64,000 bases of DNA from Purpureocillium takamizusanense (taxonomy: Eukaryota > Ascomycota > Sordariomycetes > Hypocreales > Ophiocordycipitaceae). The translations under genes were made by a program, and so were the position numbers. Below the pieces are notes generated by a model. The model did no database searches, was not told the DNA's origin, and saw nothing but the letters and a program-made list of their open reading frames with translations. The stretch lies in the NCBI RefSeq assembly GCF_022605165.1, contig NC_063071.1, forward strand, positions 1,364,001-1,428,000, given 5' to 3'. Shown piece after piece: positions 1 through 10,796 of this stretch (position 1 is its first letter; each line of letters opens with the position of its first letter).

Positions 1-623
1 ACAACAAGCACCAAGCATTGCTCTTCATTCGCATCCTACCGTCACGCCTTCTCTTCATATACACGTGTTGTTCCACCTGCAATTCATCGAGGAATTTTGT
101 TCTTTCTTTTCTCCCTCTATCGCTCCCTTTTATACTGAGGTGAGTGACGTCGTGGTGCAGGCGGGCCGCCACGCACCACCCTTAGGTTTCTGGCGCCGGG
201 CCCACCCGCGCAGACGCGACTTCCAGGGTGGATTTGGCGCGTCACGAACGGGCACCCGCGGCACGAAACGAACTCACGCAGCATGACAACCCGCCTCCCC
301 AATTTGAATCGCGCACGCCTCAATTAAACTACGCCTCTCCACACCATACCACCGCTTCTCGCTTTCTTGCACCCATTAACGCCCTCTTCTTTTTCTTCCT
401 CTCCCCATCAATTACCTCTGGCCTACTCTCTCTTTTACCGACCACGCTTCCTCCTCGTCGATTATACCGAGCATCGCGACGACGCGCCCACCACCGACCT
501 GCCTACCTCTCTGCTCGCCCTTGAACGACTTCCCCCCGCCGCGAGGGGAGCTCCCGGCACTTCATGGCGACGCCCCGGCCACACGCGCCCTCTCCGGGCT
601 GCAGTGTAGGCTGGAACGGGGCC
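1..623. other. 5' flank of the Ams2/Spt21-like gene
   Basis: No convincing coding sequence. The short open frames here are proline/arginine-rich and start in different frames. The stretch from about 350 to 540 is CT-rich, as is usual for fungal promoters and 5' leaders, and probably holds the transcription start of the downstream gene. An in-frame ATG at 564 is an alternative start for that gene. Confidence 0.5.
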
Positions 624-3600
624 ATGATGCCGGCTCCCGCTCAGGTCCCGAGCCAAGTTGACGAATCCGGCCTGCAAGTCAGGTCTATGAGCCGTACGCC
701 CATGTCCCCCTGCTCCGCGTCTCTCTCCCTACTCTCAGCCTGCTAACCCGACTCGCCGCCGCAGTCAAGGTCCACTACACCTTCGACAAGGACTCCAGGG
801 TCAACTGCCTCGCGCGTCACCCGCACACCTTGCAGGTGCGGACCGTCCCCGTCGACGAGACCGCCTCGATCGGCATTGTCGACCTGCGAGCATGCATCCA
901 CGCCATCATGGACTGCAGCCCCGAGCTCGCCAGCCCGGATACCGACTACAGCATATATGCCGTCGACTACTCCGAGCCCAACACGCCCTTGGTTGGCCAG
1001 GGCATGCTCTCGCGGGCCCTCGACTCGCTTCGCGGCAACGGCGCGCCGCCCAAGATGGTCATCGGACGCGTCACCAAAAACCTCCTCGCCATGTTCAGCG
1101 GCGGCAACAAGGAGACCCTCGAGGTCAAGCTCACACTCTCGGCTTCTGCCAAGCCCGTGCGCCACCACGCCTACGAGGCCATGCCGTCGCAGGATATGGG
1201 CATGAATGCCCAGCACCATCCAATGCCCGTGCAACACCACAACATGCAGATGGAGCACCAAGACGCGGAGCCCCGATACGTGGAGAGACCCTCCGAGCAG
1301 GCCATGACGCCCTCGGGCGCTTCCGAATGGGACTCTTTTATGCAGTCCAATCCCCAGCTGGGCCACACAGCACAAGTCGCCCGTGTCGCCTCGCCCGTCT
1401 ACTCGCAGGGCCGAGCGCCGATGCCTAATCTTGCAGAGGCACCAGCGCGGCGGCCCCTCGCCCCGACCGTGCAGCTAGACAGCCAGAGCCCTCCTCTCCC
1501 GCAGGCAGAATACCAGCAAGCCATGTCGCCTGCCGCCCACGAAGTCCAGCGGGTAGCCCCGATCCCGGTTGAACCCGGCGAGCAGCCCAGCCGCCCTGCC
1601 TCGAGACCTTCGAGCCGAGCTTCTAGCCGAACACGGACGAAGAAGCCGCCGACAGGACGCCCCAGAGGCCGCCCGCGCAAGCGCCCCGCGGATGGAAACA
1701 CCTCGGGCGCCGAGGAACCCGCCACTGAAGGCGAAGACGCCCAGCCCAAGAAGCGCGCAAGGACGACCAAGGCCACCGTCGTTGAGGGCAAGGCTCCTAC
1801 CAACCCCTTTGCCACCGGTCCAGAGTCACTCCGCGTGGCTGCCAGCACGTCGGGGTCGCTCAGGAACTTCCGTCCTCTTGCGTCGTCCTCCCATGAGGCT
1901 GCAGGCAGCCATCTGCAGGAGGTTCCCCGCGCCCCTACTCCGGTTCCCGACGGGGGTCCCTTTGGTGGCGCGTCGGGACGGAACCAAAACGCGAGCAAGC
2001 TGCGACGAGAGTCCACGCTTAGCCAACAGCATTCTGCCATCGCATATGCCGATTTGAGACTACAGCCGCTGTCGCCTGGCCAGGAAGACGGCCGCTCGCC
2101 CGAGTCTGTTGCCGTCACACCCTTTTCCGAGGGAAGCACTCCCGACATCAGCTCCTCACCTCCGATGCAGCGCCGGGCACCTATGATCCGCTCAAGCCCG
2201 CCTGCTTCAAGTCCTGTCCTGCCGCCGATGCCCACGCGAGCAGAGGACGAGCCTCCTGTGACGAGTCTGGCCAACGATGACATGGGGGATCTCTTTGGCG
2301 AGGAGCCTGCGCAGCCAACAACCAAGGCCATTGAGCCGTCCCGACCAGCTGCTGAGCAGCAACGTGCCCCCACAAGAGCACACGGGGTCCCTATCCAGAT
2401 CTTCCAAATACAGGATGGTCCAGAGGGCCAGGACATGGTGTTTCTACGAAGCATCAATGGCGCGCCGCTGCCGAATCATGTTCCCGCGCCGTATCACGAC
2501 CAAGTCGCGCCGGGCTACCCACCCTCATATCACGGTGTGCCTCACCACGCGGGCGCACTGCAGGAGCATCTGCAGCAGTTTCCGCCCGTACCACCACCTT
2601 CTAGCGACGCTCCGACCCTGCCGCCTCTCAAGGACGAGCCCGCCCCGAAGCGAAAGCGTGCTCCGGCCAAGAGGAAGCCCAAGGCAAAGACGGCCGTTGT
2701 TGCCGAACCGGCCATTATGCAGCCCACGCCGCCTCCGACCACTGATGCGGCGAGGCCCACAAGCCCAGTGCGAAACCAATTTGCCCAGAGCGATGCGACA
2801 CTGAGCCTGGAGGCTGATCCAGAGCCGATGCGGGGCGTCGTTCACACCGACAGTCTCGGAGATCGTGAGATGGTGGAGGCCCCCAAGCAGGCGCCCCTCG
2901 AAAGTACTTCTCCCCAGGAGACGTCTCGTCAGCAGACGACAGCATCAATAGAGCCTCCAACGCAGCCGGCCCAACCTCCCAGGCCGGCCAAGTCGCGCAC
3001 GTTTGCTCGGTCCCAATCAGCAGGAGCCTTGGCTTTGCCTCAGGTGCCAGCCAGCGAGCCAGCTGGCCCCTCATCATTATCACGGTCCACTATAGCTCAT
3101 CCGGACCCCCCGGCTCCCACGATGCTGAAGCGCGCTACCTCATCGGGTCCTCTCGCGCTGCCAATGCCCGCGAGCGATCCCATCGGACCCGGCAGCTCCA
3201 ACCTCCGTGTTTCCGAGTTGCATCTGCCCGAGCCTGAGCCGTCGAACAGCTTCCTACCGCCCGTATCCTCTCCTCCGACAAGGTCAAACAAGAATATCGT
3301 CAAGAAGAACGCCATCAAGCAGCGGCTCGAGCAAGCCATCAACGCCGGCGAGTTGCCGCCATTTTGCACAAACTGCGGCAACATTGAGACGCCTACGTGG
3401 CGCAAAATCTGGGTGCAGGACCAGGAAGGATCGCTACCTGAGGGGGTCGAGTTCTCGGAGAAGCCAGGCATGATCACCGCGTTCGAAGTGGTTGAGCGAG
3501 ACGAAAAGGACAAGGTGACCAAGTACCGCGTCATCAAGAAGAGCCTTGCACCAAAGGAGGACAAGACGCCCTGGCAGGAGCTCTTGCTGTGCAACCCGTG

Positions 3601-4744
3601 TGGCATCTGGCTTTGCAAGAGCAAGGTCCATCGTCCGCGAGACCGCTGGGATAAGGATATTGAGAGGCTCGGCCAGGAACGCCGCAAGAAGGGCACCGGC
3701 CGCACCGTCCCGCGACCAAAGAAGCCGCGGTCGAAGAGCGACCCGCAATCCAACCTCACGTCCGAGGCGTATCTGCCAACCGATGGGCTCGGCCCGCTGG
3801 AGCCCTCGTCGCCCAAGCTTCCTGAGACCGGCATGGCTCCGACGGATGCTCCCCAAGACGACAGGCAAGCGGCCGCGCCGCGCGCCACGTCCGCAGACGC
3901 GATTTCGAACCCCGGATCAACACACTCGCGCGGCAGTGGTACCGTGAAGAGCCCTATCGATTTGGCATTCGATGAAGCCGTCGGCAGCACTAAGAGACTG
4001 CTGTTTCCTTCACCACGGAAGGATGGCGAGATGAAGGTATTGGGCGAGGTGGATGTGAACATTGTGCAGATTTCTGACGAGTTCCAGCGGTTGAAGCAGT
4101 ATGTGGAAGGCGAAAAGCAGAACGCTGCAGAGAGCGCGCCCGAGGAGAACAATGACGACGAGGTCGACTCCCTGTTTAGGAGCCCAGTGATGCGGCCGTC
4201 GACGCCTCCGCCCAGCGGGAAGCCGAATGCGGCTGCCGGGCCTTTCAAGACGCCAACGCGACCGACGCCCAGCCACCGACCGATCACTAGAAGTGTCACC
4301 AGGAGTGCATCTAAGTCGTTGCGGTCCGGGCGGCAGGTCCCAGAATCGCCAAGCCAGGCGCTGCTGCTGCCACAGCACACGCCTACCAAGACTCCCCGGG
4401 CCGGTGCCGGGGTCCCAGGAAGCGTCAGCATTAGGAGAAGCCCTCGCAACCACCAAGGGGCCTTTGAGGAGACGCCCATCTCACGAACTATCAACGAGGC
4501 ATTCTCCGAGTTCTCGGATCCTGTCCACTTCGATGTGACTGAGAACATGGACCTCAGCCTACTGCCTGCGCTGGATATGACGTCGGACATGCTCGACTAC
4601 TATGCGTTCTTTAGCACGGACGGCATGATGCCCAGCTCTCCGACGCAGGGCAACCATGCGAGCCTCGAGTACAACGGCACGGCTAGGGACTCGAGCCGGT
4701 GGCCCATGGACAACTCGGCGCAAGAGCATGGTGGGGACTTGTGA
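624..4744 (+). CDS. Ams2/Spt21-like GATA zinc-finger protein (histone-gene regulator family)
   Basis: Large, mostly disordered nuclear protein of about 1,340 residues. Two parts are conserved: an N-terminal block from about 770 (VHYTFDKDSRVNCLARHPH) that resembles the Ams2/Spt21 N-terminal domain, and a GATA-type zinc finger with CxxC pairs at about 3365 and 3590. Between them lie Pro/Ser-rich sequence and basic AT-hook-like GRPRGRPRKRP motifs near 1655. In yeasts Spt21/Ams2 proteins activate histone gene transcription in S phase; that role is inferred here by family. The C-terminus is acidic and ends at a TGA at 4744. Exon 1 is unsettled: ATG at 624 (or 564), an intron starting near 678 or 683 with a CTAAC branch site at 743, and an acceptor at 769 (phase 0) or 764. 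Exon 2 is firm from 770. Confidence 0.82.
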
Positions 4745-5120
4745 GCATCGCAGAGCACGGCAAGCTTTTTGAGTGTGCGCGGGGATTGAGAGCGGGCGTC
4801 TCAAAACTTTACGACGAATGAATGTTTTCTGAATCAAGCATGGGTGTATGGAGTTTGAAAACGCTGCCGGGCGTGGCAGACGTTGGATTATGGGAATGAT
4901 GTGTACCATGGCAATACCAGGGGGCGAGTAGAGCTGACAGATGGAGTCAGTCCGAGGGGGCTGAGGAATGAGGATTGAGGATACTGACGGGCCAGCGCTG
5001 CCTGTTGGGATACGTACGAAGAAGTGGCTTGGGATACATGGATTCCCTACAAACTTGCTGTGGCGAGAAATACAATGGCTGCGCAACAGAGCGCATTGGC
5101 TTTACATTGTTCATTTTTCA

Positions 5121-5140
5121 TGTGTGTGTGTGTGTGTGTG
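5121..5140. repeat. (TG)10 microsatellite
   Basis: Ten perfect TG dinucleotides, extended imperfectly to about 5148. It lies between two same-strand genes. Confidence 0.95.
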
Positions 5141-5266
5141 TATGCATGTGGCTCGCTGTCCGTGACATCAAACTGACAGGACATCCTGCTCCTCTGGCGA
5201 CGGTAGAAATGCAGAGCTGCAGTTGGACGCATCAGTGGGGCGGCCACTTAACGCGCTTCTCCTGCG

Positions 5267-5272
5267 ACGCGT
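5267..5272 (+). promoter_or_regulatory. ACGCGT (MCB-type) box upstream of POL12
   Basis: A perfect ACGCGT lies 180 bp upstream of the POL12 start, with a near match ACGCGC at 5251-5256. ACGCGT is the MluI cell-cycle box bound by MBF in yeasts and drives G1/S expression of replication genes. A single hexamer can occur by chance in GC-rich DNA, so use here is inferred. Confidence 0.5.
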
Positions 5273-5451
5273 CTCCCAGCCGCGTCCTCCACACACCCCA
5301 CCATCCATCCACCACCGAAGCGGCGACGCAATACCACGACCGCAGCATCTCACAATTGAAAGTGAGCAAAGGTTCGGAATCCGTGTGGCATCGATCTCGT
5401 CGCCAGGCACTGCATCGGAGACACGCTGCGAAGCCCACCCGCCTACCCATC

Positions 5452-7649
5452 ATGGCGGACGCGGAGATCCAGTCCCGCTTCGCGCCCCCCAACAAGCCGC
5501 TCGAGCCCGACGTCGTGGCCGAGCTGCAGTCCATGATGCGGCTGCACGACCTGCCCGCCGAGGACCTCTACTACAAGTGGGACTCGTACTGCATCAAGCT
5601 GGACCTCGACGCGCAGGACGTGTCGCTGCGGCACGTGCGCGGCCTCAAGCAGAGCATCCAGGACGAGCTCGACAGGGACAGCCGCCGCCAGCACGCGCAG
5701 CAGCAGGTCCGCACGGAGCGCAAGGTCAATGCCACGCCCAAGGCGGGCGGCGCCGACGTCTTCGGCATGCTGGATGGCTTGGTGCCTAGCACGCCGGCTA
5801 CGGGCGCGAGCAAGCTGAGCAGGGGGGCCGGCAGCGCGAGCGCGGCGCGGAGGAGGATCGATACCCCCAAGGGCGGCGCCGCGGCGGGGAGCTCGCCGGC
5901 TGGCGGCATGAAGGACCAGCTCAATGCCATGCATGGCGTGTCGTATGTGTCTCTTTTTGGGCCTTGTAATCCGGGGGGAAACTTGGTTGGACGTGCTGAC
6001 GAGACGCAGAGTCTCCTCCTTCAGCGACAGGACAAACCCCGGCGAAGTCATCGAGATCCTCAACAACCAGCTGCCCGCCGCCGAGGCGCCCATGGCCCCG
6101 TACGCCGAGCCGAGGATCAAGCTCGCCGCGAGCTCCGACCAGAAGAAGATGGCGTACCGGCCGCTTGCCATGAAGCTCTCCGAGGCGAGCGAGATCCTCG
6201 ACGACCGCATCGACGACTTCCTCGCCCTGGTGCAGGAGCACCACCAGCTCGAGGACTCGGCGTTTGGCAACGCCGCGGCGCAGAGCACGACCGAGGTCGT
6301 CGCCGTGGGCCGCATCGCGTCCGACTCCCTCGAGGGCAAGCTCAACGCCGCGTCGCTCGTGCTCGAGACGTCGCGGCGCACCGGCATGGGGTTCCGCGTG
6401 CCGCTCAGGACGGACAGGCTCCGCGCGTGGAGCTGCTTCCCGGGCCAGATCGTCGCCCTCAGGGGCAGCAACGCCACGGGCAACGAGTTCGTCGTCAACG
6501 AGGTGCTCGAGATTCCGCTGCTGCCCAACGCGGCGTCCTCGGCCGCCACCCTCGAGGGCGTCAAGGAGAAGCTGCGAGGCGGGCCCGACGCCATGGAGTC
6601 CGACGCAGAGCCCGCGCCGCTGAGCATCATCTTCGCGTCGGGCCCTTACACGGCGGACGACAACCTCGACTACGAGCCGCTTCACGCGCTGTGCAGCCAG
6701 GCCGCCGACTCGTACGCCGACGCGCTCGTCCTCACGGGCCCGTTCCTCGACATCGACCACCCGCTCATCGCGACGGGCGACTTCGACCTGCCTGACGAGG
6801 CCAACCACGACCCCGACACGGCCACCATGGCCACCGTGTTCCGCTACCTCGTCGCCCCGGCCTTTACGCGTCTCGCGTCCGCAAACCCGCACCTCACCGT
6901 CGTGCTCGTCCCGTCGGTGCGCGACGTCCTCGCCAAGCACGTCTCCTGGCCGCAGGACACGGTCCCGCGCAAGGAGCTCGGCCTGCCCAAGTCGGTGCGC
7001 ATCGTCACCAACCCCATGACCCTGTCCGTCAACGAAATGGTCCTCGGCGTCTCCAGCCAGGACGTCCTCTACGAGCTGCGCGCCGAGGAGCTCGCCCCGC
7101 CCAAGACCGCCGCCGGCGCCGGCGGCGACCTCATGAGCAGGCTGGTCAGGTACCTCGTCGAGCAGCGGCACTACTTCCCGCTGTGGCCCGCCGCGGACAG
7201 GGCGCGGCTGCCCAAGACGGGCACGGAGGAGGGCGTCGCCACGGGGGCGGTGCTGGACGTGAGCTACCTGAAGCTGGGCGAGATGGTCAACGTGCGGCCA
7301 GACGTCATGCTCGTGCCCAGTGCCCTGCCGCCGTTTGCAAGGGTGAGTGAGCCTTGTCCCGTCTCTCCTCTCCTCCTCCTCTTCTCTCTCTCCATCAATG
7401 TTTTGACCTTTTCACCCACCCTCCCCGTGTTCGTCCGATCGCGTGTGACCCAAATGCTAAACGCAGAGAATGTGACAGGTCGTCGAGAGCGTCCTCGCCG
7501 TCAACCCAGGCTACCTGTCCAAGCGCAGGGGCGCGGGCACGTACGCGCGCATGACGCTGCACCCACCCAAGACGGAGGGCGAGCACGGCGACACCATGCT
7601 GGGCCACAAGGTCTTCCACCGGGCGCGCGTCGAGATTGTAAGGATATGA
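5452..7649 (+). CDS. POL12: DNA polymerase alpha subunit B
   Basis: Regulatory B subunit of the DNA polymerase alpha-primase complex, which primes replication in the nucleus. My model joins 5452-5942, 6010-7342 and 7479-7649 (664 residues, normal for the family). Intron 1 has a GTATGT donor and intron 2 a GTGAGT donor. The N-terminal helical domain covers about residues 1-90, followed by a Ser/Thr/Pro-rich linker carrying ATPKAG and DTPKGG sites of CDK-like type. The OB and phosphoesterase-like parts follow, with family hallmarks such as FPGQIVALRGSN and DALVLTGPFLDIDHP. In eukaryotic B subunits the phosphoesterase fold is catalytically dead. The C-terminal exon (VVESVLAVNPGYLSKRRG) is strongly conserved and confirms the second splice. 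An ACGCGT box upstream fits S-phase control. Confidence 0.93.
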
Positions 7650-7934
7650 GAAAGAAAGCGTAGGGGGGCGAGAAACAGGGAACGCCATTTGGGGAGCTTG
7701 ATTGGTTCCGGGGCGCAACAAGGGTCGACGTGTTTGATCATCTCGCGCGCGCTCGCTCCCATCCATGTAAAGGGTAGGCGTGCGGCGTGAAAGGGGGGGT
7801 ATATTGCTTTGTAACTTTTGGGGGCCATCATGACACTTTCAGTCTTGATGGCTCCTGATGTGACAACACGTTTATGAATACAACAACGCGCAGCAAGTGG
7901 CGGCAGGTGGTGGTGGTGTACCCTTGCCTGTCCG

Positions 7935-9389
7935 TCATCTGTCTGCCTCGACGTCCACCCGCCGCCTCTTGTCGCCGTCGGAGCGATTTCCGTCGCGGGA
8001 CGTGCTCCTCTTGCGGCTCCGCCTGTGGTCCTCCTCGCCACGTTCCCGCCTCGGCGACCGCGACCGTGACCTCGTCCGTGATCTGCGCCGGCGGTAGCTG
8101 CTGTCGCCACGATCCCTCCGATGGTCTTCCCCGCCGCCGCCGCCGTGCTGCCTCTCCTTGCGGTCCCCCAGGGGAATCGCATTGGCGCCCTTGGCGTCCC
8201 TCTCGTCGGGCTTGAACCTGTCGTCGTCAGGCCTGAACCGGTCATCGCCGTCAAACCTACTACCCCCGCCACCACCACGGCCCCCGCCGCGACGATCAAA
8301 CTGTCCCCAGCTGCCCGTGTCCTCGGAGCGCATGTCCCTGTACTTTGTGGCGCCCTTGCGGCCGAGCTTGGTCATGTCCCTACGCTGGAGATACTCGGGG
8401 AGGGCCTCGCGGTTGCGGACGTCGTCCTGGATGCGGCTGCCCATGATGTCGCGCTGCAGCAGGCCCGCCGCCTCCGTCTCCTGCTGGAAGAAGGCGCCGC
8501 GGTGGTAGTACTTTTGCATGAAGCTCATCTTTCCCTTGCCGTCCTTTTCCTCGCGCTGGCGCGCCAGGTGGGCCTCGTCCTCGGCGGCGCGCTCCTCGGC
8601 CGTGAGGTTGCGCCGGCGCTCGACCTCGGCGAGCTCGCGCTCGCGCTCCTCGATGGCGGCGCGCGCCCGGCGCAGGCGCTTGAGCTCGCGCACGCGCCAC
8701 GCCGCCTCCTCGGCCTCCGGATCGAGCCCGTCCGTCGTGTCCACGTCTGAGTCGGCATCGTCGTCGTCGTCCCAGTGCTTCTTGCCCGCGGCCCGCGCCG
8801 CGAGGTCCTTTTTGATCTGCTCCTCGACCAGGGCGTCGGCGGCGGCCTTCTTCTTAGCTTCCTCCTCGGCGAGGCGCGCAGCTTCGTCTTCGGGGCGGTC
8901 CTTGCCTCCTGCGGCACCGGGCCCGTTACGTTGGTTCTTGGGTACGAATTTGGGGCGCATCATGAGTCGTCTCGGGGCCTCTTCCTCTTCGCTGCTGCTG
9001 CCGCTGCCGCTCTCTTCTTCTTCCTCGGATCCGCTCGCCTCCTCCCCCCCCCCCTCCCCGTCGCTATTCTCGTCTTCATCTTCCGTCACAAAACCCTGCT
9101 CGGCGGCGAGCTTCTCAGCCTGCTGTGCGGCGCGCCTCCGCGCCTCGGCCTCCTTCTCTAGCTCCTGTCGCCGCGCGTTGAGGTCTATGCCGCCGAGACC
9201 CTTGCTGATGATCTTGCCCGCGCTGGCGGCCTTGGGCGGAGGCGGCACCTTGCGCTTCGGGGCGGCGGCGGCGGCGGGCGCGTTGTCGTCGTCGCTGTCG
9301 GACTCGGAGGAAGAGGAGGCGCCGGTGGGTTTGCCGGCAAAGTGGCGCCCCGGACGGATGGGGTTCGCCGTCATTCGCTTAGGCGGCAT
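7935..9389 (-). CDS. MFAP1-like spliceosome component
   Basis: 484 residues in one exon. I chose ATG 9389 because MPPKRMTANPIRPGRHFAGKP resembles fungal MFAP1 starts; an in-frame ATG 22 codons upstream is less likely. The N-terminal third is acidic and Ser/Glu-rich. The middle, RRLMMRPKFVPKNQR, is the signature leading into a long charged coiled-coil helix. Then come YYHRGAFFQQE and the DIMGSRIQDDV and LPEYLQRRDMTKLGRKG segments typical of the MFAP1 C-terminal domain. The tail after about residue 390 is Gly/Arg- and RS-rich (SRTRSRSRSPRRER). In animals MFAP1 belongs to the spliceosomal B complex with PRP38; that nuclear role is inferred here. It is convergent with POL12, with only 285 bp between the stops. 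Confidence 0.88.
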   Translation of the reverse strand: MPPKRMTANPIRPGRHFAGKPTGASSSSESDSDDDNAPAAAAAPKRKVPPPPKAASAGKIISKGLGGIDLNARRQELEKEAEARRRAAQQAEKLAAEQGFVTEDEDENSDGEGGGEEASGSEEEEESGSGSSSEEEEAPRRLMMRPKFVPKNQRNGPGAAGGKDRPEDEAARLAEEEAKKKAAADALVEEQIKKDLAARAAGKKHWDDDDDADSDVDTTDGLDPEAEEAAWRVRELKRLRRARAAIEERERELAEVERRRNLTAEERAAEDEAHLARQREEKDGKGKMSFMQKYYHRGAFFQQETEAAGLLQRDIMGSRIQDDVRNREALPEYLQRRDMTKLGRKGATKYRDMRSEDTGSWGQFDRRGGGRGGGGGSRFDGDDRFRPDDDRFKPDERDAKGANAIPLGDRKERQHGGGGGEDHRRDRGDSSYRRRRSRTRSRSRSPRRERGEEDHRRSRKRSTSRDGNRSDGDKRRRVDVEADR

Positions 9390-10765
9390 GATGGCGGAGG
9401 GTGTGCGACGTGGGTGTGCGTCTCTTTGCGATTTGGGAGGATGAGAATGCAGCAAGCAGTCACGTCACGTTGGAATTCGAGGCTACTGAGTCCACGGCAC
9501 TTTCCAATGTGAGGCAAAAAAATATGGGGCGCAGACGATACCTAGGCAGCGTGCGGCCCGCTATCGCATCCCTGACAGGCCTGGGCACACCCACCTTGAG
9601 CCTTCTAGCTCCAGGGGCCTGTAGTTGCACAACACCATCCGCTATCCGCCTGTCCTGTGCGCCCGCCTGCCTGTTTCGGGCGTCGACCGGGTCGGGTTAC
9701 CCTACACTCTCCAGATGCACATATATTCGTTCGGGCTTGGCCAGCGAGTCGGAAGCAGTCTCCGTGTCTTGATGCTTTTACAACAGATAACGCGCCTCCG
9801 GCGCAAACTGGTGAAAATACGTAATTGCAGCCGTGCGCGTCCCAGGTGTCTCGTTCTTGTGCAACGGAGGTGGCGGCGAGTTGTGTGGCAGCGCAGGCAG
9901 GTGAAGGCCTCCGCGTGCGAGCGCACTCGCTCCTATCTGGGGCGGGCGCAGAAGGGCTGAAAAGGATGTCAGATCGGCGGCAGCGCGAGGCACTCGCACA
10001 AAAACGACGACGGCTCTCGAGCAAATGTGACGAACGGGGACGTAACAACGGACTGAAACACCTTTGCGCCCGCAAAGGCTGAATGGGATGATGCTTGCAT
10101 CGCATGGCGACGAACCACAGCTAAGCTCCCGACGAAAGCCCATGCTCAGGTCCATACCTACGACGTACGTTCGTACGCCGACCTAGTTATACTCACTCTG
10201 CCTGCGCTGTGCCGCAGGAGCTGCGCTGCTTATCGCGGTTGCTCCCCCCCCCCCTCTCCCAGCAGCATCGTGCAGGGGCACGTACGCTGACGCCTTGCGA
10301 GGCAGCACACGCACATACATACTACATACTGTGCCGGGGCAGAATGTGTGCGAGAGAGAGAGAGAGAGAGCGGACGAGTGCGTGAGCGCATTTATGTCAC
10401 AGCAGTCGACGGATTTGGCGCGCTGGGGAGGGACGGCAAAAGGTACAAGACGGGAAGCGCTCCTGCGGGTGGTGCCTGTTGTGCTGTGCTGGCTGCTGCT
10501 CCATGCTTTTGCCCCTCACCTCCCTCACTCACGCCTCTGGGCCGCGTCCCACCCCCACCACTTTCGATATCAAGCTACTACGCGCGCACGTATCGTATTG
10601 CACACACCTACATAGAGGCGAGGGCACATTGACCTTTTCGACAGACAAGCAGTGGCGCACACTTTGCTCGCAACAGACAGTCAAACCAGACGACGAGGAC
10701 TCGCAAACCACACTGACCATAAAATACTCCAAATCCACCCACCTCCCAGGACCGCACACAACAAC

Positions 10766-10795
<30 letters not shown>
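9390..10795. other. Divergent intergenic region between MFAP1-like and RmlD-like genes
   Basis: 1.4 kb with no supported gene; the open frames here are short and of biased composition. It must hold both promoters. A (GA)n tract lies at 10352-10370 and a palindrome-rich patch of ACGT-type motifs around 10157-10185. From about 10730 the sequence is a CA/CAG-rich leader running into the next start codon. Confidence 0.5.
10352..10370. repeat. (GA)n microsatellite
   Basis: Nineteen bases of perfect alternating GA in the promoter region of the RmlD-like gene. GA tracts in fungal promoters can bind GAGA-like factors, but nothing here proves a role. Confidence 0.9.

Positions 10796-10796
<1 letters not shown>

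Larger units (their letters stand above)
4745..5451. other. Intergenic: 3' region of the GATA gene and POL12 promoter
   Basis: No gene is seen. The first half should hold the 3' UTR of the GATA gene and includes a (TG)10 microsatellite at 5121-5140. The second half is the POL12 promoter, with ACGCGC at 5251 and ACGCGT at 5267. Confidence 0.6.

Noticed and set aside
3097..4590. 497-codon minus-strand open frame opposite the Ams2/Spt21-like gene
   Set aside because: Antisense shadow caused by GC-rich third codon positions; composition is Ser/Gly/Arg-rich and the + strand has a recognisable protein.
5921..7171. 416-codon minus-strand frame opposite POL12
   Set aside because: Same antisense effect; no domain, extreme Arg/Val/Gly content.
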